DNA of 64,000 nt from Pseudomonas sp. Irchel 3H7. GTDB lineage: Bacteria; Pseudomonadota; Gammaproteobacteria; Pseudomonadales; Pseudomonadaceae. Under the pieces are notes generated by a model, which worked only from the letters and a program-made list of their open reading frames with translations, ran no database searches and had not been told where the DNA came from. This document shows, piece after piece, positions 1 through 9,140 of this stretch (positions are counted from its first letter, which is position 1; every line of letters starts with the position of its first letter). Made by a program: the position numbers and the translations under genes. The stretch spans positions 186,001 to 250,000 of the forward strand of contig NZ_FYEA01000001.1 in NCBI RefSeq assembly GCF_900187605.1, read 5' to 3'.

Positions 1-1463
1 CCGCAGCGAATACCGGTGCGGTCAGCAAACTTGCGTTTGGTGCGATTGTTCACTGCGTCGACCTGCGCATCGCCGGTTAACGGCTGACTGAACAGCTGAT
101 TGTGCGTCGGCACATAACCCTGTTGCGTACAGGCAATGGCGAATACCAACCCCTCGTGACGCGGCAACAATGGCTCCTGAATCGCCGGCAGCACCTGATC
201 GGTGTAGCGGTCGAAACGGGTTTGAAATTTCGCCGGTTGTGTATTCGGGATCGGCTGATACTGACGATCAAACAGGTCCTCAAGGCTGATCCGGCCCTGC
301 TCGACATCCGCCTCGAAACGCGCAGCAATCTGGCTCGCGCCCTCGCGGGCCAGATCGTAGATGCGCTGGTGATAGTCATCCAGCCCGACCTCGGCCAGAC
401 GCTCGCTGATGGTTTCCGCCTGCCCTTCCATCTGCACCGCCGCTTCAGCGAGGCGGCGAGTCTGTTGATCGCTGATCGCCAAATCGCTGCGCATCTGTTC
501 GATGGCCTTGAACAGGCTGTCGAGTTGCTCACGATTGGTTTCCGCGCCCTGAGCAATTTCACCGACCTGGCTTTCCACCCCGGCTGCCAGTCGCGCGATG
601 TTCTCCAGATGCTGACCGGTGTGCTCGACCTGCTCGACACCGGTCTGCAGATCACTCGACAGCTGGCGAATCTGCTCCACCACCTGCGCCGTGCGTTGTT
701 GAATGTCAGCGACCATCTCACCCACTTCACCGGTGGCCGACGCCGTGCGCGCCGCCAATCCACGAACCTCATCCGCCACCACGGCAAACCCGCGACCATG
801 CTCACCGGCTCGCGCCGCTTCGATCGCCGCGTTCAATGCGAGCAGATTGGTCTGGCTGGCAATCGACTGAATCACCAGCGTCACGCGCTGAATATCATCG
901 CTGCGCAGACTCAAGGCTTCGATCAGTTCACGGCTGGCATTGGCGCGCTGACTGAGTTGATGCATGCGCGAGATCGAATCCACCAGTTCCGTGCGCCCCG
1001 CTGCGCTGCTGTGATGCGCCTGACTGGCCGCCTCAAGCGCGGCACGGCTGAGTTGTGAAGTGGCGTGTTCGGTGGCGATCATCACCTCGGCATTGCTGAC
1101 GATCTGCGCCGCCGCATCGAGTTGCGATTCGAGTTTGCTCGCCAGTTCCTTGACCGAAAACGCCACGCCGGCCGCCGACAACGCGTTATGGCTGGTGGTG
1201 TAGGAAAGGTCGCGGGTCAGTTCGGACATTGCGCTGCCAGTGTCGGCAGGCTGGACATCGGGGATGGCGCGAGAACGCAAGCGCGGTAGCCAGACAATCA
1301 GCACCGCCAACGGCATGCCAATGTACAGCGACCATTCGGCCAGGGACATGCCGGCCAGCAACAGCATCAGGGCGATGCTTTGCAGGGTCGGTGCGATCCA
1401 GCGGTTTTTCGGCAAAAGCACTGGTGCAGGCAAAGCCCCAACCAGAGATCCGTCTCTCGTCAT
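1..1463 (-). CDS. Methyl-accepting chemotaxis protein, C-terminal end outside window
   Basis: Partial gene; about 487 codons are visible and the reading frame runs off the left edge. After a short cytoplasmic start come two closely spaced hydrophobic segments (about residues 27-67) with almost no periplasmic loop, so there is no periplasmic ligand domain. The conserved MCP signalling tip ([19 protein letters not shown]) lies near residues 205-225. After the signalling helices comes an extra C-terminal domain with motifs such as [14 protein letters not shown] and [12 protein letters not shown], probably a cytoplasmic sensor. Known MCPs couple ligand sensing to the CheA/CheW kinase; the ligand here is unknown. 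Start taken at the ATG at 1463, preceded by a GGGGTG stretch. Confidence 0.9.
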   Translation of the reverse strand, partial: MTRDGSLVGALPAPVLLPKNRWIAPTLQSIALMLLLAGMSLAEWSLYIGMPLAVLIVWLPRLRSRAIPDVQPADTGSAMSELTRDLSYTTSHNALSAAGVAFSVKELASKLESQLDAAAQIVSNAEVMIATEHATSQLSRAALEAASQAHHSSAAGRTELVDSISRMHQLSQRANASRELIEALSLRSDDIQRVTLVIQSIASQTNLLALNAAIEAARAGEHGRGFAVVADEVRGLAARTASATGEVGEMVADIQQRTAQVVEQIRQLSSDLQTGVEQVEHTGQHLENIARLAAGVESQVGEIAQGAETNREQLDSLFKAIEQMRSDLAISDQQTRRLAEAAVQMEGQAETISERLAEVGLDDYHQRIYDLAREGASQIAARFEADVEQGRISLEDLFDRQYQPIPNTQPAKFQTRFDRYTDQVLPAIQEPLLPRHEGLVFAIACTQQGYVPTHNQLFSQPLTGDAQVDAVNNRTKRKFADRTGIRC

Positions 1464-1598
1464 ATCAACACCCCACGCTTGTTCTCGTTATTGTGACTGC
1501 ATTAAACGCCACTACAACGCCATTATCCATGGTCCGTTAGTCGTGGGGTCTGTGGCAGGTCAATGGAACGGCGCGGGCTTATTGCAGACGAGCAAAAA

Positions 1599-1656
1599 CA
1601 AAGATCGCAGCCTTCAGCAACGCCCATGTAGGAGCTGCCGAAGGCTGCGATCTTTT
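1599..1656. repeat. REP-type inverted repeat (AAGATCGCAGCC family)
   Basis: Two head-to-head copies of a short motif: AAGATCGCAGCCTTC and its complement GAAGGCTGCGATCTT, separated by TGTAGGAGCTGCC-type sequence. The same motif recurs at 32.7, 49.1 and 50.8 kb. It is the common Pseudomonas extragenic REP class and lies between the MCP and dksA2-like genes. Confidence 0.85.
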
Positions 1657-1690
1657 CAAGGTGCCCTGTTGAAAGGGTCACCCCACAGAA

Positions 1691-2095
1691 TCAGGCCTGA
1701 CGCTGGTGCTTGTCGATCTGCTCGTGACGCTCTTGAGCTTCGATGCAGTACTTGGTGGTCGGGCTGATCAGCAGGCGCTTCAGGCCAATGGCCTCGCCGC
1801 TGTCATCGCACCAGCCAAAACTGTCTTCCTTGATGCGCTCAAGGGCTTGTTCCAGTTGCGGCAGCATGCGCTGGTCGCGATCGATCGCGTTTACCAGCCA
1901 AGTGCGCTCTTCTTCAACCGAAGCCGCGTCTGCCGGGTCAGCCGGGGTGTCCAGGCTTTCGATGGCGATACGGTTTTGCTCAATGCGCTCGTGGGTTTCG
2001 ACTTTCATGTTCTGCAACAGCTCAGTGAAGAAAGCGTGCTGCTCTGCATTCATGTAGTCATCTGCCGGCATGGCCAGCAACTTGTCCTTTGTCAT
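1691..2095 (-). CDS. DksA2-like RNA polymerase-binding factor, degenerate zinc finger
   Basis: 134 residues, TraR/DksA family. DksA proteins insert a coiled coil into the RNA polymerase secondary channel and act with ppGpp. The coiled-coil tip motif is present (DPADAA, D53, D56, A57). The usual four-cysteine zinc finger is reduced to C96/S99 and C117/A120, the pattern known from the zinc-independent paralogue DksA2 of P. aeruginosa. Start chosen at the ATG at 2095, preceded by an AGAG purine stretch; a longer in-frame extension upstream has no family similarity. It is not next to the zinc-uptake genes that often accompany dksA2, and no obvious Zur box was seen upstream. Confidence 0.85.
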   Translation of the reverse strand: MTKDKLLAMPADDYMNAEQHAFFTELLQNMKVETHERIEQNRIAIESLDTPADPADAASVEEERTWLVNAIDRDQRMLPQLEQALERIKEDSFGWCDDSGEAIGLKRLLISPTTKYCIEAQERHEQIDKHQRQA

Positions 2096-2496
2096 TGATA
2101 TCTCTATAAAAAAACGTGCATTAAGGCGAATTAGGGAGCGTTTCGGCGAACCGCGAGCGGTCGGCGAAAAGGCATCGTTTATTGCAAATGCCACCCGGCA
2201 CTCAATTTACGAGGGGCGGCAGTCTAAGGCCCGAATGAGGCCTCAGCAACTGTAAATACAGGGAATTTGTCCGACAACGTCCGGAAAGTGCTCTGACACA
2301 GCGTTCACACGGCCATCGGAGTGCGTTTATAGCAAGAAATTCAGTCGAGCGGCTGTATATAGAAGACAAACGGCTAACCACACAACGCCCAGACCCAATT
2401 TTTTACCACGCACTGCATCGTTTCAGCAAAGCAGAACCGCAAAAGCCCCCCTACTATCAGGCCCACCGTGTGATCAAACAGCCTGAAGGATGACCT
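2096..2496. other. Divergent intergenic region
   Basis: About 400 bases between the divergent dksA2-like and rpiR-type genes. No coding region or clear repeat was seen. It must hold both promoters; none could be assigned with confidence. Confidence 0.5.
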
Positions 2497-3405
2497 ATGC
2501 CCCGCCCCGATCTGCCGGCCACCGACGAGGTTTCACTCGCCAGCCCCCCGATCAATGCCGAGCGCCTGCTGCAACTGATCACCGACGAATACGACGCCCT
2601 GCCGCGTCAACTTAAACGCATCGCCAGCTACATCAGCCAGCAGAGCGACCGCATTATGGTCGACCGCATCAGCGACATCGCCCGCGAGTGCGAAGTCCAC
2701 CCGTCCGCCATCGTGCGCTTCTCGCAACGCTTCGGTTTCAGCGGCTTCAGCGAAATGCAGGCACTGTTCCGCAGCGCCTACACCCACAAAGCCTCACCGG
2801 TGCAAAACTACCAGCAACGCATCCGCAGCATGATCGCCAACCAGTCGCAGCAAGCCAGCGCCGGCGACCTCGCCCGCGAATGCATCGACGCCACCCGCTC
2901 CGGCATCGAACGCCTGGGCCGTGAACTCGACGACGCCGCGTTCGAAAAAGCCGTCGACCTGATCGTCAACGCCGACAACATTTATGTCGTCGGCGTGCGC
3001 CGCTCCTTTGCCGTCGCCGACTACCTCGTTTACAACTTGCAACACACTCAGAAGCGCATTCACCTGGTTTCCGGGCTGGGCGGCAGCTATCGAGAGCAAA
3101 TGCGCAGCGTGCGCGCGAACGATCTGGTCATCGCCATCAGCTTCGTGCCCTACGCCAAGGAAACCCAGCACTGCCTGCGCTTCGCCCGACAACAGCAGGC
3201 CAACACCCTGATCCTCACCGACAGCCACCTCTCGCCCCTGGCGAAACTCGCCGACAGCGTATTGCTGATAAACGAAGGCAGCGCCCTTGCCTTTCGTTCG
3301 CTGAGTGCGACGTTGTGTTTGTGTCAGGCCTTGTTTGTCGCGGTGGCGTATCGGCTGGAACTGAATGTTGATGAGATTCACGAACAGGCGGGGTTTGACG
3401 ACTGA
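2497..3405 (+). CDS. MurR/RpiR family transcriptional regulator
   Basis: 302 residues. An N-terminal HTH_6 domain (about residues 20-95, with motifs DRISDIARECEVHPSAIVR and FGFSGFSEMQ) is followed by a SIS sugar-phosphate-binding domain (about 135-265, including NIYVVGVRRSF and VIAISFVPYAKET). Family members sense phosphosugars or related metabolites and control neighbouring catabolic genes. Here the neighbours are a dksA2-like gene and an unrelated lipoprotein, so the regulated pathway cannot be read from context. An iolR-type role is possible from the family but no iol genes are in the window. The ATG is preceded by GAAGGATG. Confidence 0.85.
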   Translation: MPRPDLPATDEVSLASPPINAERLLQLITDEYDALPRQLKRIASYISQQSDRIMVDRISDIARECEVHPSAIVRFSQRFGFSGFSEMQALFRSAYTHKASPVQNYQQRIRSMIANQSQQASAGDLARECIDATRSGIERLGRELDDAAFEKAVDLIVNADNIYVVGVRRSFAVADYLVYNLQHTQKRIHLVSGLGGSYREQMRSVRANDLVIAISFVPYAKETQHCLRFARQQQANTLILTDSHLSPLAKLADSVLLINEGSALAFRSLSATLCLCQALFVAVAYRLELNVDEIHEQAGFDD

Positions 3406-3461
3406 CAACCCAATACAGCGACGACCCGCCCGAGCAGATCGACGCTGTGATTTGCTGCCAC

Positions 3462-4688
3462 CTACTCGAGATTGACCTTGATGATCTGTTTCAACGGAAA
3501 GGTATCAATATTCGACGCTTCGACGACTTTGCGATCCTTGATCAACGTGTCGATATCAATGTTGATGCCCGAATAACCGATAGCCACCGGTGTATCGAAA
3601 ACTTGACGCAACGTCAGACTCGTCGCGGAGGACTTCACCACTGAACCGGTCACACCCGGCATCGCAGGCGTTACGGACTCCACGCGTTTACGGATATCAG
3701 CGTTGACCTGTGCCAGTTCCGCCTCTTTCTGTTTAACAAGCGCCTGATTGGTCGCCGGCACGACGGCCGCTGGCTTGTCGGCAGCCGCCTTGGTATCGCC
3801 TGCCTTGGCCACTGCGGACTTCCCGTCTGCCGCGCCATCCCCCTTGGCAGTTGGCTTTAGCGCGCGAAGCTGATTCTCAATAGCCGTTTTGCGCTCATCC
3901 AGATCTGTCAGTGCCCGTGTAACCGCAGCCAATTGCGCACCGTTGCTTTCGGTCGAGGAAACCACCACATCCAACGAGCGCGCCAGATAGACCTGGGTTA
4001 CCAGTACAAGCACAGACGTCGTGTCATTCTTGTCGTTGACCTTCGCATCGTTTTTCAGCGAAACCACCGCATTTGTCAGCTTGTTGCGTTGAGCGTCGGT
4101 GTATTTGCTTAAATATTTGTCGGCCGCAAGATGGGCATCGCTATACAGCACCCCATACGTTTCCGCCAATGGCACCGAGTACGCCACCGAATATCCCGAC
4201 TTGCGCGCGCCCCCAAAAAATGCGCCGATCGCGCTATTGCTGACCCCTAGCCCGATATCACTCTCAGCCAGTGAGGCGAAGGTGAAACCGGGAAAGGCCA
4301 CCAGTGCATTCATTTTCACGTTGGTGTTCGGTACAAAAAGGTCCGGAACACTGGTCGCCGTCACAAGTCCGGATTTGTCCACCGGAGTTTTCTGCGCAGT
4401 GATGTAAGGCGCGGCCTTCTTCAGTTCCTCATCCAGCCTCATCCGATCAAACCAGACCGAACTCATGTAGTAATCAGCGGTTTTCATTTTGTTACCGGCC
4501 TTCGCGGCTCTTACCACATAAAAATCGCCTACTTCAAAGTTGCCACGCGGCGGAAATATCGGTTTGAAGTTCAACTGCTCCGTATTCGCCGACCACTGCT
4601 GCACGACCGCCCCGCGCTCCGGGCGGCTACTGCAAGCGACCAACCCAATACACAACGCACAAATCGTCAAACGATGAAAATTGTTCAT
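3462..4688 (-). CDS. Lipoprotein of unknown function
   Basis: 408 residues. It starts with a lipoprotein signal (hydrophobic residues 5-18, lipobox LVAC with Cys19). The start at 4688 has a GAGGGG ribosome-binding site. The middle has an Ala/Lys/Asp-rich, low-complexity and probably coiled-coil stretch (about 260-345) that contains several heptad-like segments. No catalytic motif was recognised. Serine follows the lipobox Cys, so outer-membrane sorting is expected. It is convergent with the RpiR regulator. Function unknown; a cell-envelope structural role is only a guess. Confidence 0.8.
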   Translation of the reverse strand: MNNFHRLTICALCIGLVACSSRPERGAVVQQWSANTEQLNFKPIFPPRGNFEVGDFYVVRAAKAGNKMKTADYYMSSVWFDRMRLDEELKKAAPYITAQKTPVDKSGLVTATSVPDLFVPNTNVKMNALVAFPGFTFASLAESDIGLGVSNSAIGAFFGGARKSGYSVAYSVPLAETYGVLYSDAHLAADKYLSKYTDAQRNKLTNAVVSLKNDAKVNDKNDTTSVLVLVTQVYLARSLDVVVSSTESNGAQLAAVTRALTDLDERKTAIENQLRALKPTAKGDGAADGKSAVAKAGDTKAAADKPAAVVPATNQALVKQKEAELAQVNADIRKRVESVTPAMPGVTGSVVKSSATSLTLRQVFDTPVAIGYSGINIDIDTLIKDRKVVEASNIDTFPLKQIIKVNLE

Positions 4689-5052
4689 GACATGCCCCTC
4701 GGACCCTTTTATGTGACCGACGGCGCGCACTCTTACTGCGCGCACGGCAGTGCCTCATCGCTCTAGGGTTGATGGACTGCAAGGGAGTAATACAAACGAG
4801 TACTGAATCAGAGGGCCTGAGCTCGCTTAACTTTTCCATCCCTGGACGGTGCTGGCACTTTGACTATAGATCCGCCAAAACACCTCGCAAGGTCAATGAA
4901 AGCCTTTATTTTCGGATGTTTCACCGATGTAACAGTTTCTGTTTCACGGCTATTACAGAAGGCCAAAACTTTTTTCCCGGTAGTCAACCAACAGCTTTTC
5001 CCGCTACATTCGATCCCCATCGTCAGGTCGTGATTTGCCAAAGGAGTTGCAC
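4689..5052. other. Divergent intergenic region
   Basis: About 360 bases between the lipoprotein gene and the GST gene. No gene, repeat or clear regulatory motif was recognised. The right end carries the AAGGAG ribosome-binding site of the GST gene. Confidence 0.4.
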
Positions 5053-5658
5053 ATGAAACTGATCGGAATGCTCGACTCACCCTACGTGCGCCGCGTAGCC
5101 ATCTCCGCCAAACGCCTTGGCATCGACCTCGAACACGAGTCGGTCTCGGTGTTCCGCCACTTCGAGCAATTCCAGCAGATCAACCCGGTGGTCAAAGCCC
5201 CCACGCTGCTCCTCGACGACGGCGTAGTCCTGATGGACTCGACCCTCATCCTCGACTACCTCGAAGCCAGTTCCGGCAAAAGTCTGCTGCCGAGCGACCT
5301 GAAACAACGCGCCCACGCCCTGCGCCTGATCGGCCTCAGCCTCGCCGCCTGCGAAAAAGCCGTGCAGCTCTACTACGAACGCAACCTGCGCCCGGCCGAC
5401 ATTCAATACCAGCCGTGGGTCGAACGCGTCGAAGGCCAACTCGCCGCCGCCTTCACCGCCCTCGAGCAAGAACTGGAAAAAACCGGCCTGCCCACCGACG
5501 GCACCCTCACCCAGGCCGGCATCAGCCTCGCCGTCGCCTGGAGCTTCACCGACCTCGTCGTCCCCGACCAGATCGACACCCGCCGCTACCCGCACATCGC
5601 CCAATACACCGCCTACGCCGAAACCCTCGAAGCGTTCGTCAGCACCCCGATGACCTGA
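5053..5658 (+). CDS. Glutathione S-transferase family protein
   Basis: 201 residues. An N-terminal thioredoxin-fold domain (residues 1-78) has SPYVRRVAI at residues 9-17 and the glutathione-contact motif MDSTLILDYLE near residue 62, and is followed by an all-helical C-terminal domain. Such enzymes conjugate or reduce electrophiles with glutathione in the cytoplasm; the substrate cannot be told. The start at 5053 has AAGGAG eight bases upstream, which rules out the longer frame from 5035. The stop codon is two bases from the alkC start, so the two are probably co-transcribed. Confidence 0.9.
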   Translation: MKLIGMLDSPYVRRVAISAKRLGIDLEHESVSVFRHFEQFQQINPVVKAPTLLLDDGVVLMDSTLILDYLEASSGKSLLPSDLKQRAHALRLIGLSLAACEKAVQLYYERNLRPADIQYQPWVERVEGQLAAAFTALEQELEKTGLPTDGTLTQAGISLAVAWSFTDLVVPDQIDTRRYPHIAQYTAYAETLEAFVSTPMT

Positions 5659-5660
5659 CC

Positions 5661-6767
5661 ATGAGCACCACCGAAACCGCCGCCCCGGCGTTAAAGGAAA
5701 TCTTCAACGCCGAGCGCTTGCAGCACATCGCCCGAGAAATGAGCGCCGTGTACCCGGCGTTCAAGGCCAAGGCGTTTCTTAAACACGCCCAGGACGGACT
5801 CGCCGAATTATCAGTGATGCAACGCATGGCCCGTGTCAGCGAAAGCCTGCACGCCGTATTGCCGTTGGATTACCAAGATTCCCTCGATGTATTGCGTGAA
5901 CTCGCGCCAAGGCTGAACAGCGGATTCGTCAGCATGTGCCTGCCGCATTACGTCGCCAGCTACGGCGGACATGCGTTCGACACCTCCATGGACGCCCTGA
6001 AGTACTTCACCACCTTCGGCTCCTCCGAATTCGCCATCCGCCACTTTCTGCGCAGCGACCTGCAGCGCTCGCTAGAGCTGATGCACGACTGGACCCGCGA
6101 CGAAAACCACCACGTTCGACGCCTCGCCAGCGAAGGCAGCCGCCCTCGCCTGCCTTGGTCGTTTCGGTTGGAAGCGGTGCAGGCGGATCCGCGGTTAGCG
6201 GCTGGGATACTGAATCGATTGAAGGCGGATGAGAGTTTGTATGTGCGCAAGTCCGTGGCGAATCATTTGAATGATGTGACGAAGGTGCATCCGGAGTGGG
6301 TGCTGGACACGATTGAAGGTTGGTCGTTGGAGAACAAGCATACGGCGTGGATTGCCAAGCATGCGTTGCGGAGTTTGATTAAGCAGGGGGATTTGCGAGC
6401 GCTGACGGTGATTGGTGCAGGGGCGAAGGCTGAGGTTGAGTTGTTGGATGTGCGGGTTGAGCCGGCGGTGATTAGGTTGGGGGAAGCGATTACGTTGTCG
6501 TTTGTGGTGAAGTCGACGGTGGCGCATGAGCAAAGGTTGGTGATTGATTATGCGATTGACTATGTGAAGGCGAATGGTGGGGTTTCGGGGAAGGTTTTTA
6601 AGTTGAAGACGGTGAATTTGGTGGGGTTTGGGAGTGAGGTTGTGGGGAGGCGGCAGGTGATTAGGGATTTTACGACGCGGAAGCATTTTGTGGGGCGGCA
6701 TGGGGTACGGGTTATGGTTAATGGGGAGGTTTTGGCTAGCACGGTATTCGAAATCGTCGCCGGATGA
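5661..6767 (+). CDS. alkC: DNA alkylation repair protein AlkC
   Basis: 368 residues. The N-terminal part (about 1-245) is built from HEAT-like helical repeats of the AlkD/AlkC DNA glycosylase superfamily (for example DENHHVRRLASEGSRPRLPW and DESLYVRKSVANHLND). The C-terminal part (about 255-368) is beta-rich and matches the Ig-like domain known from AlkC proteins. AlkC removes cationic alkylated bases such as 3-methyladenine and 3-methylcytosine. It is two bases downstream of the GST gene, a sensible detoxification pair. Wobble bases shift abruptly near 6190: C-ending codons before, G- and T-ending codons after. Confidence 0.88.
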   Translation: MSTTETAAPALKEIFNAERLQHIAREMSAVYPAFKAKAFLKHAQDGLAELSVMQRMARVSESLHAVLPLDYQDSLDVLRELAPRLNSGFVSMCLPHYVASYGGHAFDTSMDALKYFTTFGSSEFAIRHFLRSDLQRSLELMHDWTRDENHHVRRLASEGSRPRLPWSFRLEAVQADPRLAAGILNRLKADESLYVRKSVANHLNDVTKVHPEWVLDTIEGWSLENKHTAWIAKHALRSLIKQGDLRALTVIGAGAKAEVELLDVRVEPAVIRLGEAITLSFVVKSTVAHEQRLVIDYAIDYVKANGGVSGKVFKLKTVNLVGFGSEVVGRRQVIRDFTTRKHFVGRHGVRVMVNGEVLASTVFEIVAG

Positions 6768-7247
6768 CGTCACGTATAGAATCCGTTGATCTGGCAGAAA
6801 CACTGATTTATATGGAATTACGGACGGGGCTGCCTTTGGCCAATAGTCACTCAAGTGCACGCTTTTAACTGATGTGGTCGGTAGTGGCCTGTCGCGAAGG
6901 TAAGATACCGATTTATAGGTGCATTCTCCTTCTTTATTAGAACTAGGCCGCAGGCTCACACTGACTACTAAAGTTTTCGCAAACCACCTTGAATTCTTCA
7001 CCCAATTCTTGCTGGATGGCTTCCGGATGGCAGTCTCGAAGAATATTGCACAATTGTCTGCATTCCAAGGACCGGGTAGGCCAGCAACTCTTTTGACAGG
7101 CAAAAAATTGACCCATAGAAAGCCGTAAGCTGGTCGTAGACAACGCGCCCGCAACTCCGTAATGTACGTAGAAGTCATGTCATCTCTACCTCCCCCGCTA
7201 TATGTCGTGTTTGCTAGCACGCCACTCAAGCTGATCAAGGGTTATGC
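6768..7247. other. Intergenic region ending in GTTATGC
   Basis: About 480 bases with lower GC than the genes to the left. On the minus strand there is a small cysteine-rich open frame (about 6943-7113) with no recognised family; it may be chance or a remnant. The region ends with CCACTCAAGCTGATCAAGG followed by GTTATGC at 7241-7247, directly in front of the next ATG. GTTATGC fits the crossover end of integron attC sites (GTTRRRY). Confidence 0.4.
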
Positions 7248-8165
7248 ATGAACAAGGAATGTTATCGACACAAATGGCGCAAAAAGTCACCCAACTTTGT
7301 CGCCCACTTAACAGTTAGGGTTAAAATGCAAAATTACTGGGCACCATCAAGAATTATTGGCCTGTTCGGCATTGCCTTTGTTGTCTTGGCGGCAACCACA
7401 AGCTATGCAGGCATAATCAATCCAATATTAATATTGAACGAAAACCAAGTTCTTTATCTGTTTTCAACTTCAGCGCAAGTGCTAGCCGGGGTCTACGGGC
7501 TAACTCTCACAGGCTTCATATTTTTCCGCAACGAGCTTAGTCGCGAGGAGATCGAGGATGAAACTTTAGTCGAGGCAATAGATAGCCTTAAAAGCAGATA
7601 CTTCACTTTACTAATATTTGTAACACTATCTTCTATTATTACGTTACTGCTCTCAAATCTGGCTATATCCTACGAAAGCACAGGAACATCGCTTGGCACG
7701 ATAATTATAAACTCAGCGCAATCTGCATTTGTAACCACTCTGCTGGCTGTCACCTATTTCATTTTTGAAGTTATATCACCCAAACGCATTGAACGAGAAA
7801 GTAGGAAGCTTCAGAGCCAGGTGGACCCTGTAAGAGAGGAAACAAACAAAGGAAGCCTTGAAGAGTTCTTGAAAAATTACAATCAAATTGAAGAAATCAT
7901 TGCCAAGTATGGATCTGTATATCAAACAACCTCTTCCATGGAACATGCCAGTCGACCTCGTCGGAATATTTCCAATGCAAAACTATCCGAAATACTCTTC
8001 CGAAACGAGAAAATCAGCGAGTCACTATATGGTGAGATCAGAGCTCTAATAACTCTTCGCAACTCGATAATTCATGGCGCCGAGCCAGTTGTCAGCGAGC
8101 ACATTGTGATTAACTCCTCCACTATTTTGAGTGAATTAAGGAATGAACTAGGTCTAGACAATTGA
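7248..8165 (+). CDS. Four-helix membrane protein with cytoplasmic HEPN-like domain
   Basis: 305 residues, AT-richer than its surroundings. Four hydrophobic segments lie at about 34-55, 68-92, 118-142 and 153-178. A charged cytoplasmic region follows, ending in a helical domain with RNSIIH at 271-276, which fits the R-x4-H motif of HEPN ribonucleases. HEPN proteins are common in toxin-antitoxin and phage-defence systems; membrane-anchored ones are less usual. Start at 7248 follows AAGGG; an alternative ATG lies at 7326. No family was recognised outright, so the HEPN call is an inference from one motif and the helical setting. Confidence 0.6.
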   Translation: MNKECYRHKWRKKSPNFVAHLTVRVKMQNYWAPSRIIGLFGIAFVVLAATTSYAGIINPILILNENQVLYLFSTSAQVLAGVYGLTLTGFIFFRNELSREEIEDETLVEAIDSLKSRYFTLLIFVTLSSIITLLLSNLAISYESTGTSLGTIIINSAQSAFVTTLLAVTYFIFEVISPKRIERESRKLQSQVDPVREETNKGSLEEFLKNYNQIEEIIAKYGSVYQTTSSMEHASRPRRNISNAKLSEILFRNEKISESLYGEIRALITLRNSIIHGAEPVVSEHIVINSSTILSELRNELGLDN

Positions 8166-8167
8166 TG

Positions 8168-8243
8168 ACTCAACAGTGGCTCAAGTCGTTCGCTTCGCTT
8201 ACTCGGGGCGGGCTAAAGCCAGCCCCTCAACCAAATATTATAT
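8168..8243 (+). repeat. Degenerate attC-like intergenic repeat, copy 1
   Basis: Directly after the stop of the preceding gene. It contains ACTCAAC (fits RYYYAAC), then CAAGTCGTTCGCTTCGCT, then a GC-rich hairpin at 8205-8226 (GGGGC...GCCCC) and CTCAACCAAATATTAT. The last 33 bases match those of 9181-9213 at roughly 80%. The pattern resembles integron cassette attC sites with a decayed right end (ATTATAT instead of GTTATGC). The hairpin could instead be a terminator. Confidence 0.45.
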
Positions 8244-8268
8244 TTCACAGCCATCACCGAGTTTGATT

Positions 8269-9138
8269 ATGCAGCCAAAATACGAAGAAAAAACATTCGA
8301 GAGCTATTTCAATACTGAACTTGATCGTAGAGCTTCAATTTACTTTCCTTTTGGACAAGTGCAAGAAGGAGGCATTGGTGCAGATGCCTCAGGTTTCTCT
8401 CGGAGTCGCTGGCTTTGGTGGCGTCTTGGCAATCCTTATTTTTTACGCATGCCATTTGAAGGGGTAAATCTCCGCGAAGCTGCCGACGAGATGGAAATCT
8501 ATATTGGCCGAGAAATTAAAAACATCCCCAATATTAAAGCGAATCTTTTTTTTCAGTATAAAAGACCAGAATTGATCACCTCAAAATTTGGCTTGGAGTG
8601 GTCACACTGGCACCAAAATTATTTCAGATACGACATTTATCAAGAACAACAAGATCTACTACAACATTTAGCATCCAAATTTGGAACCAAGGCGCTTATT
8701 CTTTATGCATCTCCTGCCCTAGAGGATGTGAACGACCTTGTAGACGCTAAACAGCGTAAATGCCTGATCGAAAATACCAATTTTAGACCCGCATCTGAGT
8801 TAACTGGGCATCATCGAAACACCTATATCAAAGCGGGAACATATTCCATTGCTTGTAGCGAACCAGAACCCATGGAGCGATTTGATTTGCTGCATCAGCT
8901 TGAAGCCTTCAAGGGTAACAAAAGCATTAACAACCAAGAGAGCATAATCGAAGTTGCAAATACAGTGCGGAATATTGCCCTACGGGATTCAGTTTTTGGC
9001 GCAGCATATACGCGTGAGTTAAATATTTATGTCGAGGCAGGCATTGATAGATTCCCACTGCTATTTTCCGTTGTCTCCATGAGCGTGTTCAGGGAGCTGA
9101 GCGGTATTCAATGGGTTCTCGCCCTAGATAATCAATGA
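8269..9138 (+). CDS. Orphan protein, possible PD-(D/E)XK-like fold
   Basis: 289 residues if started at the ATG at 8269; a longer frame from a GTG at 8176 would begin inside the repeat. No clear ribosome-binding site is seen. Low GC, like the gene before it. The stretch MEIYIGREIKNIP...LFFQYKRPELI could be the beta-strand core of a PD-(D/E)XK nuclease with a QxK variant active site; TKALILYASPA may be the next core strand. This is a weak structural reading, and no family was recognised. No signal peptide or membrane segment. Its position between two related repeats suggests it was acquired as a unit. Confidence 0.55.
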   Translation: MQPKYEEKTFESYFNTELDRRASIYFPFGQVQEGGIGADASGFSRSRWLWWRLGNPYFLRMPFEGVNLREAADEMEIYIGREIKNIPNIKANLFFQYKRPELITSKFGLEWSHWHQNYFRYDIYQEQQDLLQHLASKFGTKALILYASPALEDVNDLVDAKQRKCLIENTNFRPASELTGHHRNTYIKAGTYSIACSEPEPMERFDLLHQLEAFKGNKSINNQESIIEVANTVRNIALRDSVFGAAYTRELNIYVEAGIDRFPLLFSVVSMSVFRELSGIQWVLALDNQ

Positions 9139-9140
9139 TA

